NCBI RefSeq assembly: GCF_027922265.1
Contig: NZ_BSFI01000007.1
Location: forward strand, 508,979-572,978
Length of the DNA stretch: 64,000 bases
Direction: 5' to 3'
DNA from: Hansschlegelia plantiphila
GTDB lineage: Bacteria > Pseudomonadota > Alphaproteobacteria > Rhizobiales > Methylopilaceae
In this document: piece by piece, positions 52,399 through 61,749 of the stretch
Layout: each line of letters starts with the position of its first letter
How positions within the stretch are numbered: the stretch's first letter is position 1
Made by a program: the position numbers and the translations under genes
Notes under the pieces: model-generated
Database searches by the model: none
Told to the model about the DNA's origin: nothing
The model's input: the letters and a program-made list of their open reading frames with translations, nothing else

Positions 52399-53867
52399 AC
52401 TTCGAAGGGCTGCTCGAAGAGGCACGGATCGTCGCGCGAAGCCTCGCGGACGCGGCGGCCAGCACGCTCGACCCGACGATCCGCCTTGGCGTCACCGGCC
52501 TTTCGCGCGCCGGCAAGACGGTGTTCCTTACGGCTCTCGTCCAGGCTCTCGTTCATGGCGGCAGGTTGCCCGCCTTTCGCGCGTACGCGCAGGGACGGAT
52601 CGCCGGGGCGCGGCTCGCCCCTCAGCCGGACGACGCGGTCCCGCGCTTCGAGGTGGAGACGCATCTGCGGGCGCTGACCGGGCCTGACCGGACGTGGCCG
52701 GAATCGACGCGCCGCATCTCGGAACTGCGGGTCGTCGTCGATTTCGAGAGCCGGGGCTTCTTCAGCGGCACGCGCCCCGGACGAAGGCTGACCCTCGACA
52801 TCGTCGACTATCCCGGCGAATGGCTGCTCGACCTCGCCCTGCTCGGACAGGATTTCCGCACATGGTCGGCGCGCACCATCCTGTCGAGCGATGGGCCGAC
52901 GCGGACGCCGCTTGCGGGGCCGTGGCGGGCGCATCTCGCGACGATCGATCCGCTTGCCGCGGAGGACGAAAGCGTCGCGCGCGAGGCCGCCGCGCGCTTC
53001 ACAGCCTATCTCCGCGCCGGCCGCGCCGACCGGGTCGCGCTGTCGACCCTGCCGCCCGGTCGTTTCCTGATGCCGGGCGACCTCGAGGGCAGCCCCGCGC
53101 TCACCTTCGCGCCGCTCGAGATCCCGGCGGAAGGCGACGCGCCCTCAGGCTCGATGTGGTCCATGATGGAGCGGCGTTACGAGGCCTATCGCTCGCATAT
53201 CGTCCGTCCGTTCTTCCGCGACCACTTCGCCCGTCTCGACCGTCAGGTCGTGCTGGTGGACGCGCTGGCTGCGCTGAACGCCGGGCCGGAAGCGGTCGCC
53301 GATCTCGAAGCGGCGCTGACCGACGTGCTCTCCGCGTTCCGCCACGGCCAGAACTCCTGGCTGTCGAGCCTGTTCCGCCCGCGGGTCGACCGTCTGCTGT
53401 TCGCGGCGACGAAGGCCGATCATCTCCACCACACCAGTCATGACCGGCTCGAGGCGATCCTGCGCCGGCTGGTCGGGCGCGCGATCGAGAAGGCCGAGTT
53501 CAGCGGGGCGGCGGTCGACGTCGTCGCGCTCGCCGCGGTCCGCGCGACCCGTGAAGGGACCGTCCGCCAGGGACGCGAAGAGCTCCCCGTCATCATCGGC
53601 GTGCCGGAGCGCGGCGAAGGTTCGGGCGGACAGAGCTTCGACGGCGACGAGGAGATCGCCGTGTTCCCCGGCGACCTGCCGGCAGATCCGGAGATCGCGC
53701 TGCGCAGCGGAGGCTATCGCGGACGCGCCGTCAGCGAGGCGGACGGCGACCTCCGCTTCGTCAAGTTCCGCCCGCCGCTGTTGAGCGCCACCGACCGGCC
53801 CGCGACGCTGCCGCATATCCGGCTCGACCGCACGCTCGAATTCCTGATCGGCGACGCGCTGACATGA
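52395..53867 (+). CDS. ycjX: YcjX-family P-loop GTPase-like protein
   Basis: 490 residues, normal for the family of membrane-associated stress proteins. The P-loop is GVTGLSRAGKTVFLTALVQ. Downstream motifs include LDIVDYPGEWLLDLALLGQD and LLFAATKADHLHH (the guanine-specificity TKAD). It overlaps sixA (ATGA) and lies 10 bases before ycjF. In enterics ycjX and ycjF belong to the phage-shock regulon; pspA is not visible here. Confidence 0.92.
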   Translation: MNFEGLLEEARIVARSLADAAASTLDPTIRLGVTGLSRAGKTVFLTALVQALVHGGRLPAFRAYAQGRIAGARLAPQPDDAVPRFEVETHLRALTGPDRTWPESTRRISELRVVVDFESRGFFSGTRPGRRLTLDIVDYPGEWLLDLALLGQDFRTWSARTILSSDGPTRTPLAGPWRAHLATIDPLAAEDESVAREAAARFTAYLRAGRADRVALSTLPPGRFLMPGDLEGSPALTFAPLEIPAEGDAPSGSMWSMMERRYEAYRSHIVRPFFRDHFARLDRQVVLVDALAALNAGPEAVADLEAALTDVLSAFRHGQNSWLSSLFRPRVDRLLFAATKADHLHHTSHDRLEAILRRLVGRAIEKAEFSGAAVDVVALAAVRATREGTVRQGREELPVIIGVPERGEGSGGQSFDGDEEIAVFPGDLPADPEIALRSGGYRGRAVSEADGDLRFVKFRPPLLSATDRPATLPHIRLDRTLEFLIGDALT

Positions 53868-53877
53868 CGGCTCGGCC

Positions 53878-54960
53878 ATGACCACAGAAACGCCCCGCAG
53901 GCCGGCGGCCTTCCGGCTTAACGACCCATCGGTGACCCTCGCCGGAAGCGACGAGACAGTGACGGCGTCCCGCGGCGGCGTGGTGCTGACGCCGCAGCCG
54001 GACGCCTTCGAGGACGTGCTCGATCCCGCGACCGTCCCCGTGAAGCCGCGTCGGAAGCGCTTGTCGCTCGGCGGCCTGTTCTGGAGCGCGCTGGGCGGTC
54101 TGGGAAGCTTGGCTGTCGGACTCTGGGCCACCCGGGTCGTCGAGGATCTGTTCGCGCGCTCCGATTGGCTGGGGTGGGTCGCGCTCGGGCTCGCAGGCGT
54201 CGCGGCGCTGGCGGCGCTCGCGATCGTCGGCCGCGAATCGCTTGCGCTGATGCGGTTGAACAAGATCGAGGATCTGAGAACCGCAGCCGCCGAGGCGCAC
54301 CGCGCCGATGATGACGTCGAGGCGCGCAAGGTGATCGCGGACGTCGTCGCGATCTACGCCGCCCGGCCCGAGACGGCCCGCGCACGGGCGGCCGTCGCGA
54401 GCCACAAGGACGAGATCATTGACGGCTCCGACCGGCTGCGGATCGTCGAGCGCGAACTGATGGAGCCGCTCGACCTCGAGGCGCGGCGGGCGATCGCGGC
54501 CGCCTCCAAGCGCGTGTCGGTGGTGACCGCCGTCTCGCCGCGCGCGCTGGTCGACCTCGCGATCGTGCTGGTCGAGGCGATGCGCCTGATCCGCCGCATC
54601 GGCGCGATCTATGGCGGCAGGCCGGGGACGCTCGGCTTCCTCAAGCTCGCAAAACATGTCGGCGCGCATCTCGCCGTCACCGGCGGCATGGGCGTCGGCG
54701 ACGGTCTCCTTGAGCAGGCCCTCGGCCACGGTCTGGCGGCCAAGATTTCGGCGCGGCTGGGGGAGGGCGTGCTGAACGGGATTTTGACGGCGCGCGTCGG
54801 CCTCGCTGCGATGGCCGTCTGCCGCCCGATGCCGTTCGTCGAGCGCCGGCCGCCGACCGTGCGGGAGGTCGCCGGGAACCTGTTCGAGAGCGCGCCCAAA
54901 CCCCGACCCGCGGGCAAAAAAAGACCGCCGACGCGGGACTGCATCCGCGCCGGCGGTTGA
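53878..54960 (+). CDS. ycjF: YcjF/TIGR01620-family membrane protein
   Basis: 360 residues with two central transmembrane helices (about 62-93: LSLGGLFWSALGGLGSLAVG; 97-121: WLGWVALGLAGVAALAALAI) and a C-terminal DUF697-like domain with SKRVSVVTAVSPRALVDLAI and MRLIRRIGAIYGGRPGTLGF. It acts with YcjX at the inner membrane. The last gene of the three-gene operon. Confidence 0.9.
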   Translation: MTTETPRRPAAFRLNDPSVTLAGSDETVTASRGGVVLTPQPDAFEDVLDPATVPVKPRRKRLSLGGLFWSALGGLGSLAVGLWATRVVEDLFARSDWLGWVALGLAGVAALAALAIVGRESLALMRLNKIEDLRTAAAEAHRADDDVEARKVIADVVAIYAARPETARARAAVASHKDEIIDGSDRLRIVERELMEPLDLEARRAIAAASKRVSVVTAVSPRALVDLAIVLVEAMRLIRRIGAIYGGRPGTLGFLKLAKHVGAHLAVTGGMGVGDGLLEQALGHGLAAKISARLGEGVLNGILTARVGLAAMAVCRPMPFVERRPPTVREVAGNLFESAPKPRPAGKKRPPTRDCIRAGG

Positions 54961-55148
54961 CTGAGTCTTGCAGGTGACGCGGGCGCGGTTGGGCGTCCAC
55001 GTTCTGGCGGAAGATACGGGCCATCAGCCGGGTCGGATTTCAAGCCCGAACTTCGGTCCGAGACGATTTTTCCTATAAGACGTCTAACTTTAGTCGATCT
55101 TCCGGGCGCCGCCGCCGGCCCCGTGGACCTTCGGGGCGGGGACCGTCG

Positions 55149-56234
55149 TCATCCCACCTGGCCGCGGTGCCGCAGCACGTGGTCGGCGAGGACGATCGCC
55201 ATCATCGCCTCGCCCACCGGCACGGCGCGGATGCCGACGCAGGGGTCGTGCCGGCCCTTGGTGGAGACGTCGACTTCGGCGCCCGTCTGGTCGACGGAGC
55301 GGCGCGGCGTCAAGATCGACGAGGTCGGCTTCACCGCGAATCGCGCGACGATCGGCTGTCCGGTCGAGATGCCGCCGAGAACTCCGCCGGCCTTGTTCGA
55401 AAGGAACACCGGCCGGCCGTCGTTTCCGGCGCGCATCTCGTCGGCGTTCTGCTCGCCGGTGAGGCGCGCGACCTCCATGCCGGCGCCGATTTCGACGCCT
55501 TTCACCGCATTGATGCTCATGAAGGCGCAGGCGAGGTCCGCGTCGAGCTTGCCGTAGATCGGCGCGCCGAGCCCGGCGGGCGCGCCTTCCGCGACGATCT
55601 CGATCATGGCGCCGACCGATGAGCCCGACTTCCGGATCCCGTCGAGATAACCTTCCATCTTCTTCGCCGCGACGGGATCGGGGCAGAAGAACGGGTTGTT
55701 GTCGATCTCGCTCCAGTCCCAGCGCGTCCGGTCGATCTCGATCTCGCCCATCGCGACCAGCGCTCCCCGGATCGCGACCCGTGGGGCGACGAGCCGCGCG
55801 ATTGCGCCGGCTGCGACCCGGCTCGCAGTCTCGCGGGCGGAGGAGCGGCCGCCGCCGCGGTGGTCGCGAACGCCGTATTTGACGTCGTAGGTGTAGTCGG
55901 CGTGACCGGGCCGGTAGCTCGTCGCGATGTTCGAATAGTCCTTCGAGCGCTGGTCGACGTTGCGGATCAGCAGCGCGATCGGCGTTCCGGTCGTCGTCAG
56001 CGTCCCGTCCTCGGCCTCGATCACGCCCGAGAGGATCTCGACCTCGTCAGGCTCCTTGCGCTGGGTGGTGAAGCGCGACTGGCCGGGACGGCGCTTGTCC
56101 AGCGCAGCCTGCACGTCCTCGCGGCGGAAGGTGAGCCGCGGCGGGCAGCCGTCGACGACCGCGCCGATGGCGGGGCCGTGGCTCTCGCCGAAGGTGGTGA
56201 CGCGGAAGAGGTGGCCGAAGCTGTTGTGGGACAT
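55149..56234 (-). CDS. aroC: Chorismate synthase
   Basis: AroC makes chorismate from EPSP, the last common step of aromatic amino-acid synthesis; it needs reduced FMN. 361 residues. Signatures: [19 protein letters not shown] near residue 15, [40 protein letters not shown] and the late [20 protein letters not shown]. Intact. It is convergent with ycjF; the 188-base gap has no gene. Confidence 0.96.
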   Translation of the reverse strand: MSHNSFGHLFRVTTFGESHGPAIGAVVDGCPPRLTFRREDVQAALDKRRPGQSRFTTQRKEPDEVEILSGVIEAEDGTLTTTGTPIALLIRNVDQRSKDYSNIATSYRPGHADYTYDVKYGVRDHRGGGRSSARETASRVAAGAIARLVAPRVAIRGALVAMGEIEIDRTRWDWSEIDNNPFFCPDPVAAKKMEGYLDGIRKSGSSVGAMIEIVAEGAPAGLGAPIYGKLDADLACAFMSINAVKGVEIGAGMEVARLTGEQNADEMRAGNDGRPVFLSNKAGGVLGGISTGQPIVARFAVKPTSSILTPRRSVDQTGAEVDVSTKGRHDPCVGIRAVPVGEAMMAIVLADHVLRHRGQVG

Positions 56235-56356
56235 GGTCCGGAGCCTATGCCACGGCCTATCCCCGCCGAAAAGCCGGCCTTTGCGGAACTCTCGGGATTG
56301 CGTAGGAATTGCGGGCTAATCTCTCGGTCCCGCCGCGATTCCCTCAAGGCCCGAAA

Positions 56357-56890
56357 ATGTCGACGCCTCTAGAAAGCATCGCCGCCGGCGAGACGCCTTA
56401 CGTGTTCTTCGATCTGGAGACGACGGGGCTGACGCCGAAGCGCGACCGCATCATCGAGATCGCCGCGCTGCGCTTCGACCGCACCAGCGGCGAGATCGAA
56501 ACCTTCCAGACGCTGGTGAAGCCCGACCGGCCGATCCCGGCCTTCGTACGGGCGATGACCGGGCTCGACGACGCCGCCTTCGCCGAGGCGCCCGAGCCCA
56601 AGGACGCGCTCGACCGTTTCTTCGCCTTCGTCGGCGACGACCCGCTGGTCGCCTACAACATCGGCTTCGATCACGCCTTCCTGGTCGCTGAAGCCGAGCG
56701 TGAGGGCCTGTCGGCGCCTCCGACCACGGTCTGCGCCATGCGCTTCGCCCAGTCGCGCATCAAGGACGTCCCGAACCATCGGCTCGAGACGGTCGCCAAG
56801 GCCCTCGATTGCCCGCGCCCTCGCGCCCGCCGGGCGATGGAGGATTGCCTGACGGGTTTGACGGTGTTCGAAAAGACCCTGGAGCTCTGA
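56357..56890 (+). CDS. DnaQ-like 3'-5' exonuclease with altered catalytic His
   Basis: I start it at ATG 56357 (MSTPLESIAAGETPYVFFDL); the frame extends 16 codons upstream. 177 residues with Exo I YVFFDLETTGLTPKR (Asp, Glu), Exo II YNIGFDHAFL (Asp) and Exo III RPRARRAMEDCLTG. In the DEDDh class the third motif is HxAxxD; here the His position is Arg (RRAMED), while the Asp is kept. This may impair catalysis or mean a variant mechanism. The stand-alone proofreading-like domain is not the Pol III epsilon subunit (too short). Confidence 0.82.
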   Translation: MSTPLESIAAGETPYVFFDLETTGLTPKRDRIIEIAALRFDRTSGEIETFQTLVKPDRPIPAFVRAMTGLDDAAFAEAPEPKDALDRFFAFVGDDPLVAYNIGFDHAFLVAEAEREGLSAPPTTVCAMRFAQSRIKDVPNHRLETVAKALDCPRPRARRAMEDCLTGLTVFEKTLEL

Positions 56891-56958
56891 GGGCGCTGGT
56901 CGCTTCGAAAGCGGCGGACGGCCCTCATGGAGCGCGGGCCTAGGCGCGCCTCATTTTC

Positions 56959-57918
56959 TCAATGTTCAAGTTCGGTCGCCGCCTGCTGCGTCTTCACGGC
57001 GGCCACCGGCTGGCCGCAGGTTGGGTCGAGGCGTGGGCCGAGCCATGCGAGCGACGGGCCGAGCTCGCGCTTCCAAAGCGCCCATTCGTGACGGCCGTCG
57101 ACAATCCGCAGCGTGCTGTCGACGCCGCGGCGGAGCAGCGCGAGATGGAGCGCCGTCGTCCCCTGAATGATGCCGCCGAGGTCCTTGTCGCCCGCGTCAA
57201 GATAGACGGCGGGCTTCGGCGCGCCGCCGAGGCCAAGCTGCGGCACGCGCGGAAACAGGTTCCAGGCGTTGAAGCGCGAGGCCTTGAACGGCGCGCCGAA
57301 CGCCTTGTCGTAGAAGTTCATCGCGCGCTTCAACCGCGACGTCATCTGCGGATGGATCGGCGTCAGGATGCTTCCCGACAGGCTGATCGCCGAACCGAAC
57401 TCGCGCGGATGGTCGAAGGCGTAGAGCAGGGCGCCGTAGCCGCCCATCGACAGCCCAGCGACCGCGCGCCCTTGCCGGCAATCCGCAGTCGGCAGCTTCG
57501 CGTCGATCGCGTCGACGAGATCGCGGGTGAGCGCGGTGGCCATCATGCCCTCGCCGGTCGCATCCGGATTGTTGACGTACCAACTGTTCCCCGCGATCGG
57601 CATCACCACGACGGTCGGCGGCATCTGATGGGCCGCGATCGCCTTGTCCATCGTTGCGGCGAGACCGCCCGCGTCCAGCCAGTCGGCCTCGCCGGGCCCG
57701 CCGCCGTGCAGCAGATAGAGCACCGGCCAGCGCTCGCCGGGCGGCGGCGTTTCGGCGGGCAGATAGAGGCTGTACTTGATCGGGCGTCCGAGTGCGTGGC
57801 TCGGCGCGGTCAGGTTGCGCTGCACAATGCCGCCGTCCCGCGCCGAAGCCGCTGGGGACAACACTGCGGCGCAGAAGGCGGCCGCGCCGGCGGCTAGAGA
57901 AAGGCGGACGAACGACAT
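56959..57918 (-). CDS. Secreted esterase D/PHB depolymerase-like alpha/beta hydrolase (paralogue 1)
   Basis: 319 residues with a Sec signal (MSFVRLSLAAGAAAFCAAVL, cleavage after ASA). The fold is an esterase of the S-formylglutathione hydrolase/antigen-85-like group: VLYLLHGGGPGEADWLDAG, the nucleophile AVAGLSMGGYGALLYAF (Ser), a catalytic Asp in VYLDAGDKDLGG and His in VDGRHEWALWK. It is a tandem paralogue of the gene at 58034-58984 (same signal peptide layout and order of motifs). The substrate is unknown; it probably acts on esters in the periplasm. Confidence 0.85.
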   Translation of the reverse strand: MSFVRLSLAAGAAAFCAAVLSPAASARDGGIVQRNLTAPSHALGRPIKYSLYLPAETPPPGERWPVLYLLHGGGPGEADWLDAGGLAATMDKAIAAHQMPPTVVVMPIAGNSWYVNNPDATGEGMMATALTRDLVDAIDAKLPTADCRQGRAVAGLSMGGYGALLYAFDHPREFGSAISLSGSILTPIHPQMTSRLKRAMNFYDKAFGAPFKASRFNAWNLFPRVPQLGLGGAPKPAVYLDAGDKDLGGIIQGTTALHLALLRRGVDSTLRIVDGRHEWALWKRELGPSLAWLGPRLDPTCGQPVAAVKTQQAATELEH

Positions 57919-58033
57919 GATGCGACGCTCGCGACTGGCGGTTCGGAGCGGCTGGGCCGGCGGCGAGGCCGTCGTCGGAGAAGCCTGAGCGAAGTCTAAC
58001 GCTGCGACGCAGCGGACGTCACGCGTGAAAACG

Positions 58034-58984
58034 TCACGGCATGATCAGAGATTGTTCGCCCCCGCGTCGGCGCGGCCTCTCGGCGACCTGCTGCTCGCAT
58101 GTCGGATCGAGTTTCGGGCCGAGCCATCGCAGCGCGTCTGCGAACTGGGCGCGCCAGGTCTCCCAATCATGACCGCCGGGTCCGACGCGCAGCGTGCTGT
58201 CGGCGCCGGCGCGGAGCAGCTCGATGTGAAGCCGGGTCGTCGCCTGCAGCAGGCCGCCGCGGTCGCGGTCGCCGACCGCAAGGTAGAAGTCCGGCTTCGG
58301 GCCGCCGCCCGTCTTCAGCGTCGGGAGCCGGGTGAACAGGTTCCACGCGTTGAAGCGCTCGCGCGAGATCGGACGCCCGAAGGCGCCATCGTAGAATGGG
58401 TTGGCGCGCTTCAGGCGCTCCGGGTCGTTCGCCTCGATCGGCGGGGCGATCGCTCCGGAGAAGCTCGCGGCGGCGACGAACTCGTCGGCGCGGTCCATGC
58501 CGAACAGAAGGGCGCCGTAACCGCCCATCGAGAGGCCGCCGACCACGCGGCCCGTGCGGCAGGCCGCTGTCGGGTAGCGGGCGTCCACCGCTGCGATGAG
58601 GTCGCGGGTGAGCGCGGTCCGGACCATGCCCGCGCCGCCTGGATCGGGATTGTCGACGTACCAGCTGAACGGCGCCTGCGGCATGACGATCAGCGAGGGC
58701 GGAATCACGCCCTCTTCGACAGCGCGATCGACGACCTCGTAGACCGAGCCCATATCGAGCCAGCCGTCGTCCGCCGGCCGGCCTTCCAGCAGGTAGATCA
58801 CCGGCCAGCGCTCGCCGTCGCGCGGCTCCATCAACGGCCGGTAGACGTTGAACGTCATCCGCCGGTTCAGCGCCTCGCTATAGGCCGTCTGCCCGCGCTC
58901 GACGACGCCGACCTGCGCTGACGCAGGGGCCGCCGCGAGAAAAGCGGCGACGAGCAGGGCGGCGCAAAGACGTGCTGACGGCAT
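58034..58984 (-). CDS. Secreted esterase D-like alpha/beta hydrolase (paralogue 2)
   Basis: 316 residues with a Sec signal (MPSARLCAALLVAAFLAAAP, cleavage near ASA-Q). It shares the whole plan of its neighbour: VIYLLEGRPADDGWLDMGSV, the nucleophile VVGGLSMGGYGALLFGM, DFYLAVGDRDRGGLL and GPGGHDWETWRAQF. In place of the usual LHGG oxyanion site this copy has LLEGRP, and a shared KRANPFYDGAFGRP/KRAMNFYDKAFGAP element shows recent common origin. A tandem duplication followed by divergence is the simplest history. Confidence 0.85.
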   Translation of the reverse strand: MPSARLCAALLVAAFLAAAPASAQVGVVERGQTAYSEALNRRMTFNVYRPLMEPRDGERWPVIYLLEGRPADDGWLDMGSVYEVVDRAVEEGVIPPSLIVMPQAPFSWYVDNPDPGGAGMVRTALTRDLIAAVDARYPTAACRTGRVVGGLSMGGYGALLFGMDRADEFVAAASFSGAIAPPIEANDPERLKRANPFYDGAFGRPISRERFNAWNLFTRLPTLKTGGGPKPDFYLAVGDRDRGGLLQATTRLHIELLRAGADSTLRVGPGGHDWETWRAQFADALRWLGPKLDPTCEQQVAERPRRRGGEQSLIMP

Positions 58985-59074
58985 GGGCGATCGTTGAGCT
59001 GGTTTGATCGACCGACAATAGCGCGATCGCAGCGCCGCGAAGACCGGCGACGGTCAGGATGTCGTGAAGGAGCT

Positions 59075-59158
59075 GGTGCGGACGGCGGGACTCGAACCCG
59101 CATGCCTTGCGGCGCAAGATTTTAAGTCTCGTGCGTCTACCGGTTTCGCCACGTCCGC
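59075..59158 (-). tRNA. tRNA-Leu (anticodon UAA)
   Basis: A class II tRNA on the minus strand: acceptor GCGGACG/CGTCCGC, anticodon stem CGAGA/TCTTG with loop CTTAAAA (anticodon UAA), a long variable arm and T-arm GCGGG-TTCGAGT-CCCGC; discriminator A, CCA encoded at 59075-59077. It reads the UUA codon, which is very rare in such GC-rich genomes. Confidence 0.92.
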
Positions 59159-59210
59159 CCGGACCGGTCGTATGGCATGAAAGCGGCGCGTTCGAACAGG
59201 CCGGGCTTCG

Positions 59211-59954
59211 CTAGCCGCGCGGCAGGTCGCGCAGCATCGCCTCGACCGCGGCGGTCGCCGCCGCCAGGCCTGCGGGGTCGCGGGAGCGCAGCACGATGTT
59301 GGTGTTGAAGCCGGTCTCGTCGACATAAGGGTAGCTGCCGATCGCGACGCCGGGGTGGGCCTTCTGGACGGCGGCGAGCGGCAGCGCGATGTCGCCTTCC
59401 TTGGCGTCAGCCCGGATGGACGCGCTCTCGATCCTCACCCCCTGGCGGAGAGTCGGGCCGACGACGTCCATCATCGCCTGCATGATCGACGGCACACCGG
59501 CCATCACCATGACGTTGCCGATCCGAAAGCCCGGCGCCTTCGAGACCCGGTTCGCGATCAGGTCGGCGCCGAAGGGGATGCGCGCCATGCGCAGGCGGCC
59601 TTCGTTCAGATCCGCCGGGTTCGCAAACCGCTCCCGCAGCATGGCGACGGCGCGCGGATCGTGGTCGATGCCGACGCCGAACGCCCGCGCGATCGCGTCG
59701 GCGGTGATGTCGTCATGGGTCGGGCCGATTCCGCCCGTGGTGAAGACATAGGTGAAGCGGGCGCGGAGGGCGTTCACCGCCTCGACGATGGCGTCCTCGT
59801 CGTCGGGCACGACGCGGACCTCACGGAGGTCGACGCCGATATTGGTGAGATAGGACGCGATGTAGCCGCTGTTGGCGTCCCGGGTGCGTCCCGACAACAC
59901 CTCGTCGCCGATGACGAGGACGGCTGCGGTGACGGCTTCGGTTTCGGCGGGCAT
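59211..59954 (-). CDS. CinA-type molybdopterin-binding domain protein
   Basis: 247 residues with the MoaB/Mog (MoCF_biosynth) fold of competence/damage-inducible protein CinA: VLVIGDEVLSGRTRDANSGY, VVPDDEDAIVEAVNAL, TTGGIGPTHDDITADAIARA and MVMAGVPSIMQAMMD. It lacks the C-terminal amidohydrolase domain of full CinA, so its reaction (pyridine nucleotide or other nucleotide binding) is unclear. It lies after the rhlE terminator on the same strand, 52 bases upstream of tRNA-Leu. Confidence 0.82.
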   Translation of the reverse strand: MPAETEAVTAAVLVIGDEVLSGRTRDANSGYIASYLTNIGVDLREVRVVPDDEDAIVEAVNALRARFTYVFTTGGIGPTHDDITADAIARAFGVGIDHDPRAVAMLRERFANPADLNEGRLRMARIPFGADLIANRVSKAPGFRIGNVMVMAGVPSIMQAMMDVVGPTLRQGVRIESASIRADAKEGDIALPLAAVQKAHPGVAIGSYPYVDETGFNTNIVLRSRDPAGLAAATAAVEAMLRDLPRG

Positions 59955-60034
59955 CAGGCGACCTCGTGTGCGGCCGCGACGCTAGAACATCACGGGGCGC
60001 AGCGGAACAGGCTCCGGCGGAGCCCGAGCCTCCC

Positions 60035-60070
60035 AAAAGGAAGGGCGCGAACCTTGCGGCCGCGCCCTTC
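60035..60070 (-). terminator. Intrinsic terminator after rhlE
   Basis: On the minus strand GAAGGGCGCG, an 11-base loop, CGCGCCCTTC, then CTTTT. A 10-bp perfect stem with a short U run 21 bases after the rhlE stop; it separates rhlE from the CinA-type gene. Confidence 0.75.
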
Positions 60071-60090
60071 GCTCGGAAGTTCAGACCAGC

Positions 60091-61515
60091 TCAGCCGCGG
60101 TCGGCGGAGCGCCGTTCGCCCAGCGGGCGGCCTTCGCGACGCTTGCCGGAGGGCTTGTTCTGCATGAACGGCATCCCGCCGAGCTCGCCGTCGGCGCGGC
60201 TGCCGTCAGCGCGGCGGCCGTCCGGACGGTGCCGGCCTTCGCCGCCGCCGTTCGGGCGCGCGCCGCGGCCCTGCTGGGGCCGTCCGCCGCCGCCGTTCGG
60301 GCGCTGCTGGCCCTGGGGCCGGCCGCCGCCGCGGTTGTTCTGCTTCTGCGAAGCTGCGCCGTCGCCTTCCGGCTCGCGCATGCCGGCCTCGGAGCGCCGG
60401 TCGGTCGAGGGAATGGACTGCTTGATCAGCCGCTCGATGTCGCGGAGGTAGGCGCGCTCGTCATTGGCGACGAGCGAGATCGCGAGGCCCGCCGCGCCTG
60501 CGCGCGCCGTGCGGCCGATGCGGTGGACATAGGATTCCGCCACATTCGGCACGTCGTGGTTCACGACGTGGCTCACCCCGTCGACGTCGATGCCGCGGGC
60601 GGCGATGTCGGTCGCGACCAGGATCTTGATGTGTCCGGTGCGGAAGGAGCCCAACGCCCGCTCGCGCTGCGCCTGGCTTTTGTTGCCGTGGATCGCAGCC
60701 GACTGGATGCCGGCCTCGTCGAGCTGGCGGACGACCTTGTCGGCGCCGTGCTTGGTGCGCGTGAACACCAGCGCGCGGCTGACGTCTGCAGAGCGCAGGA
60801 TCTCGGTCAGCACGGCCTTCTTGCCGGACTGCTCGACGAAGATCACGCTCTGCTCGACGCGGTCGGCGGTCTTGGCGACCGGGGTCACGGCGACCGTCTC
60901 CGGGTTCGTCAGGATCGTGTCGGCGAGCTCCTTGATCGTCTTCGGCATGGTGGCCGAGAAGAACAGGGTCTGGCGACGCGCCGGCAGCATCGGGACGACG
61001 CGGCGGATGGCGTGGATGAAGCCGAGATCGAGCATCTGGTCGGCCTCGTCGAGGACGAAGTGCTCGACCTGGTCGAGGCGCAGCATCTTGCCGTCGACAT
61101 GGTCGAGCAGGCGGCCCGGCGTCGCGACCAGGATGTCGACGCCGTTCGCGAGCTTGCGGACCTGCGGGCCGGCGGCGACGCCGCCGAACACCACGGCGAT
61201 CGAGAGCCGGACGTTCTTGGAGTAGGAGCGGAAGCTCTCGGCGATCTGGCTGGCGAGCTCGCGGGTGGGGGAGAGCACGAGCACGCGGCAGCCGCGACGG
61301 GGGGCCATGCGCGGGTTCTTGAGGAGCTGCTCGATGATCGGGAGCGCGAAGGCGGCGGTCTTGCCGGTGCCGGTCTGCGCGATGCCCATCAGATCCTTGC
61401 CGGCGAGCACGATCGGAATCGCCTGCGCCTGGATCGGGGTGGGGGTCTCGTAGCCGTCGGTCGCGAGCGCCTTGAGGATGGGCTCGGAGAGGCCGAGGTC
61501 TGTGAATTTGGTCAA
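60091..61515 (-). CDS. rhlE: DEAD-box RNA helicase (RhlE-like)
   Basis: 474 residues. All DEAD-box motifs are present: Q motif with TPIQAQAIPIVLAGKDL, motif I AQTGTGKTAAF, motif Ia PTRELASQI, II VLDEADQMLDLGF, III FFSATM, IV-VI with ATDIAARGIDVDGV and HRIGRTARAG. After the core (about residue 360) comes a Gly/Arg/Gln-rich basic tail (RPNGGGGRPQQGRGARPNGG) that binds RNA nonspecifically, as in RhlE helicases active in ribosome assembly and cold response. The 234-base leader upstream may contain cold-regulated elements but none is proven. Confidence 0.93.
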   Translation of the reverse strand: MTKFTDLGLSEPILKALATDGYETPTPIQAQAIPIVLAGKDLMGIAQTGTGKTAAFALPIIEQLLKNPRMAPRRGCRVLVLSPTRELASQIAESFRSYSKNVRLSIAVVFGGVAAGPQVRKLANGVDILVATPGRLLDHVDGKMLRLDQVEHFVLDEADQMLDLGFIHAIRRVVPMLPARRQTLFFSATMPKTIKELADTILTNPETVAVTPVAKTADRVEQSVIFVEQSGKKAVLTEILRSADVSRALVFTRTKHGADKVVRQLDEAGIQSAAIHGNKSQAQRERALGSFRTGHIKILVATDIAARGIDVDGVSHVVNHDVPNVAESYVHRIGRTARAGAAGLAISLVANDERAYLRDIERLIKQSIPSTDRRSEAGMREPEGDGAASQKQNNRGGGRPQGQQRPNGGGGRPQQGRGARPNGGGEGRHRPDGRRADGSRADGELGGMPFMQNKPSGKRREGRPLGERRSADRG

Positions 61516-61749
61516 GTGTGGAGTCTTTCGGGTGCAGCCATGCGGTCGCGCTCAAGCCACAAAAGGGCGCGCGACGACGGCGGGTGCGTTAAGACGCGCC
61601 CCGCGTGATCTGGGCTGTCGATGGTGGTTCGTGGGCGTCCGGGCAGGTCCGGCTCTAGCCGGCGTCACGCGGCCTGGACGCGAGGGTCGCTTGGGAGCGA
61701 TGGCCAGTATGTGCAGGTGCGAAGAGGAAAAGTCAAGTCCAATCTGTAG

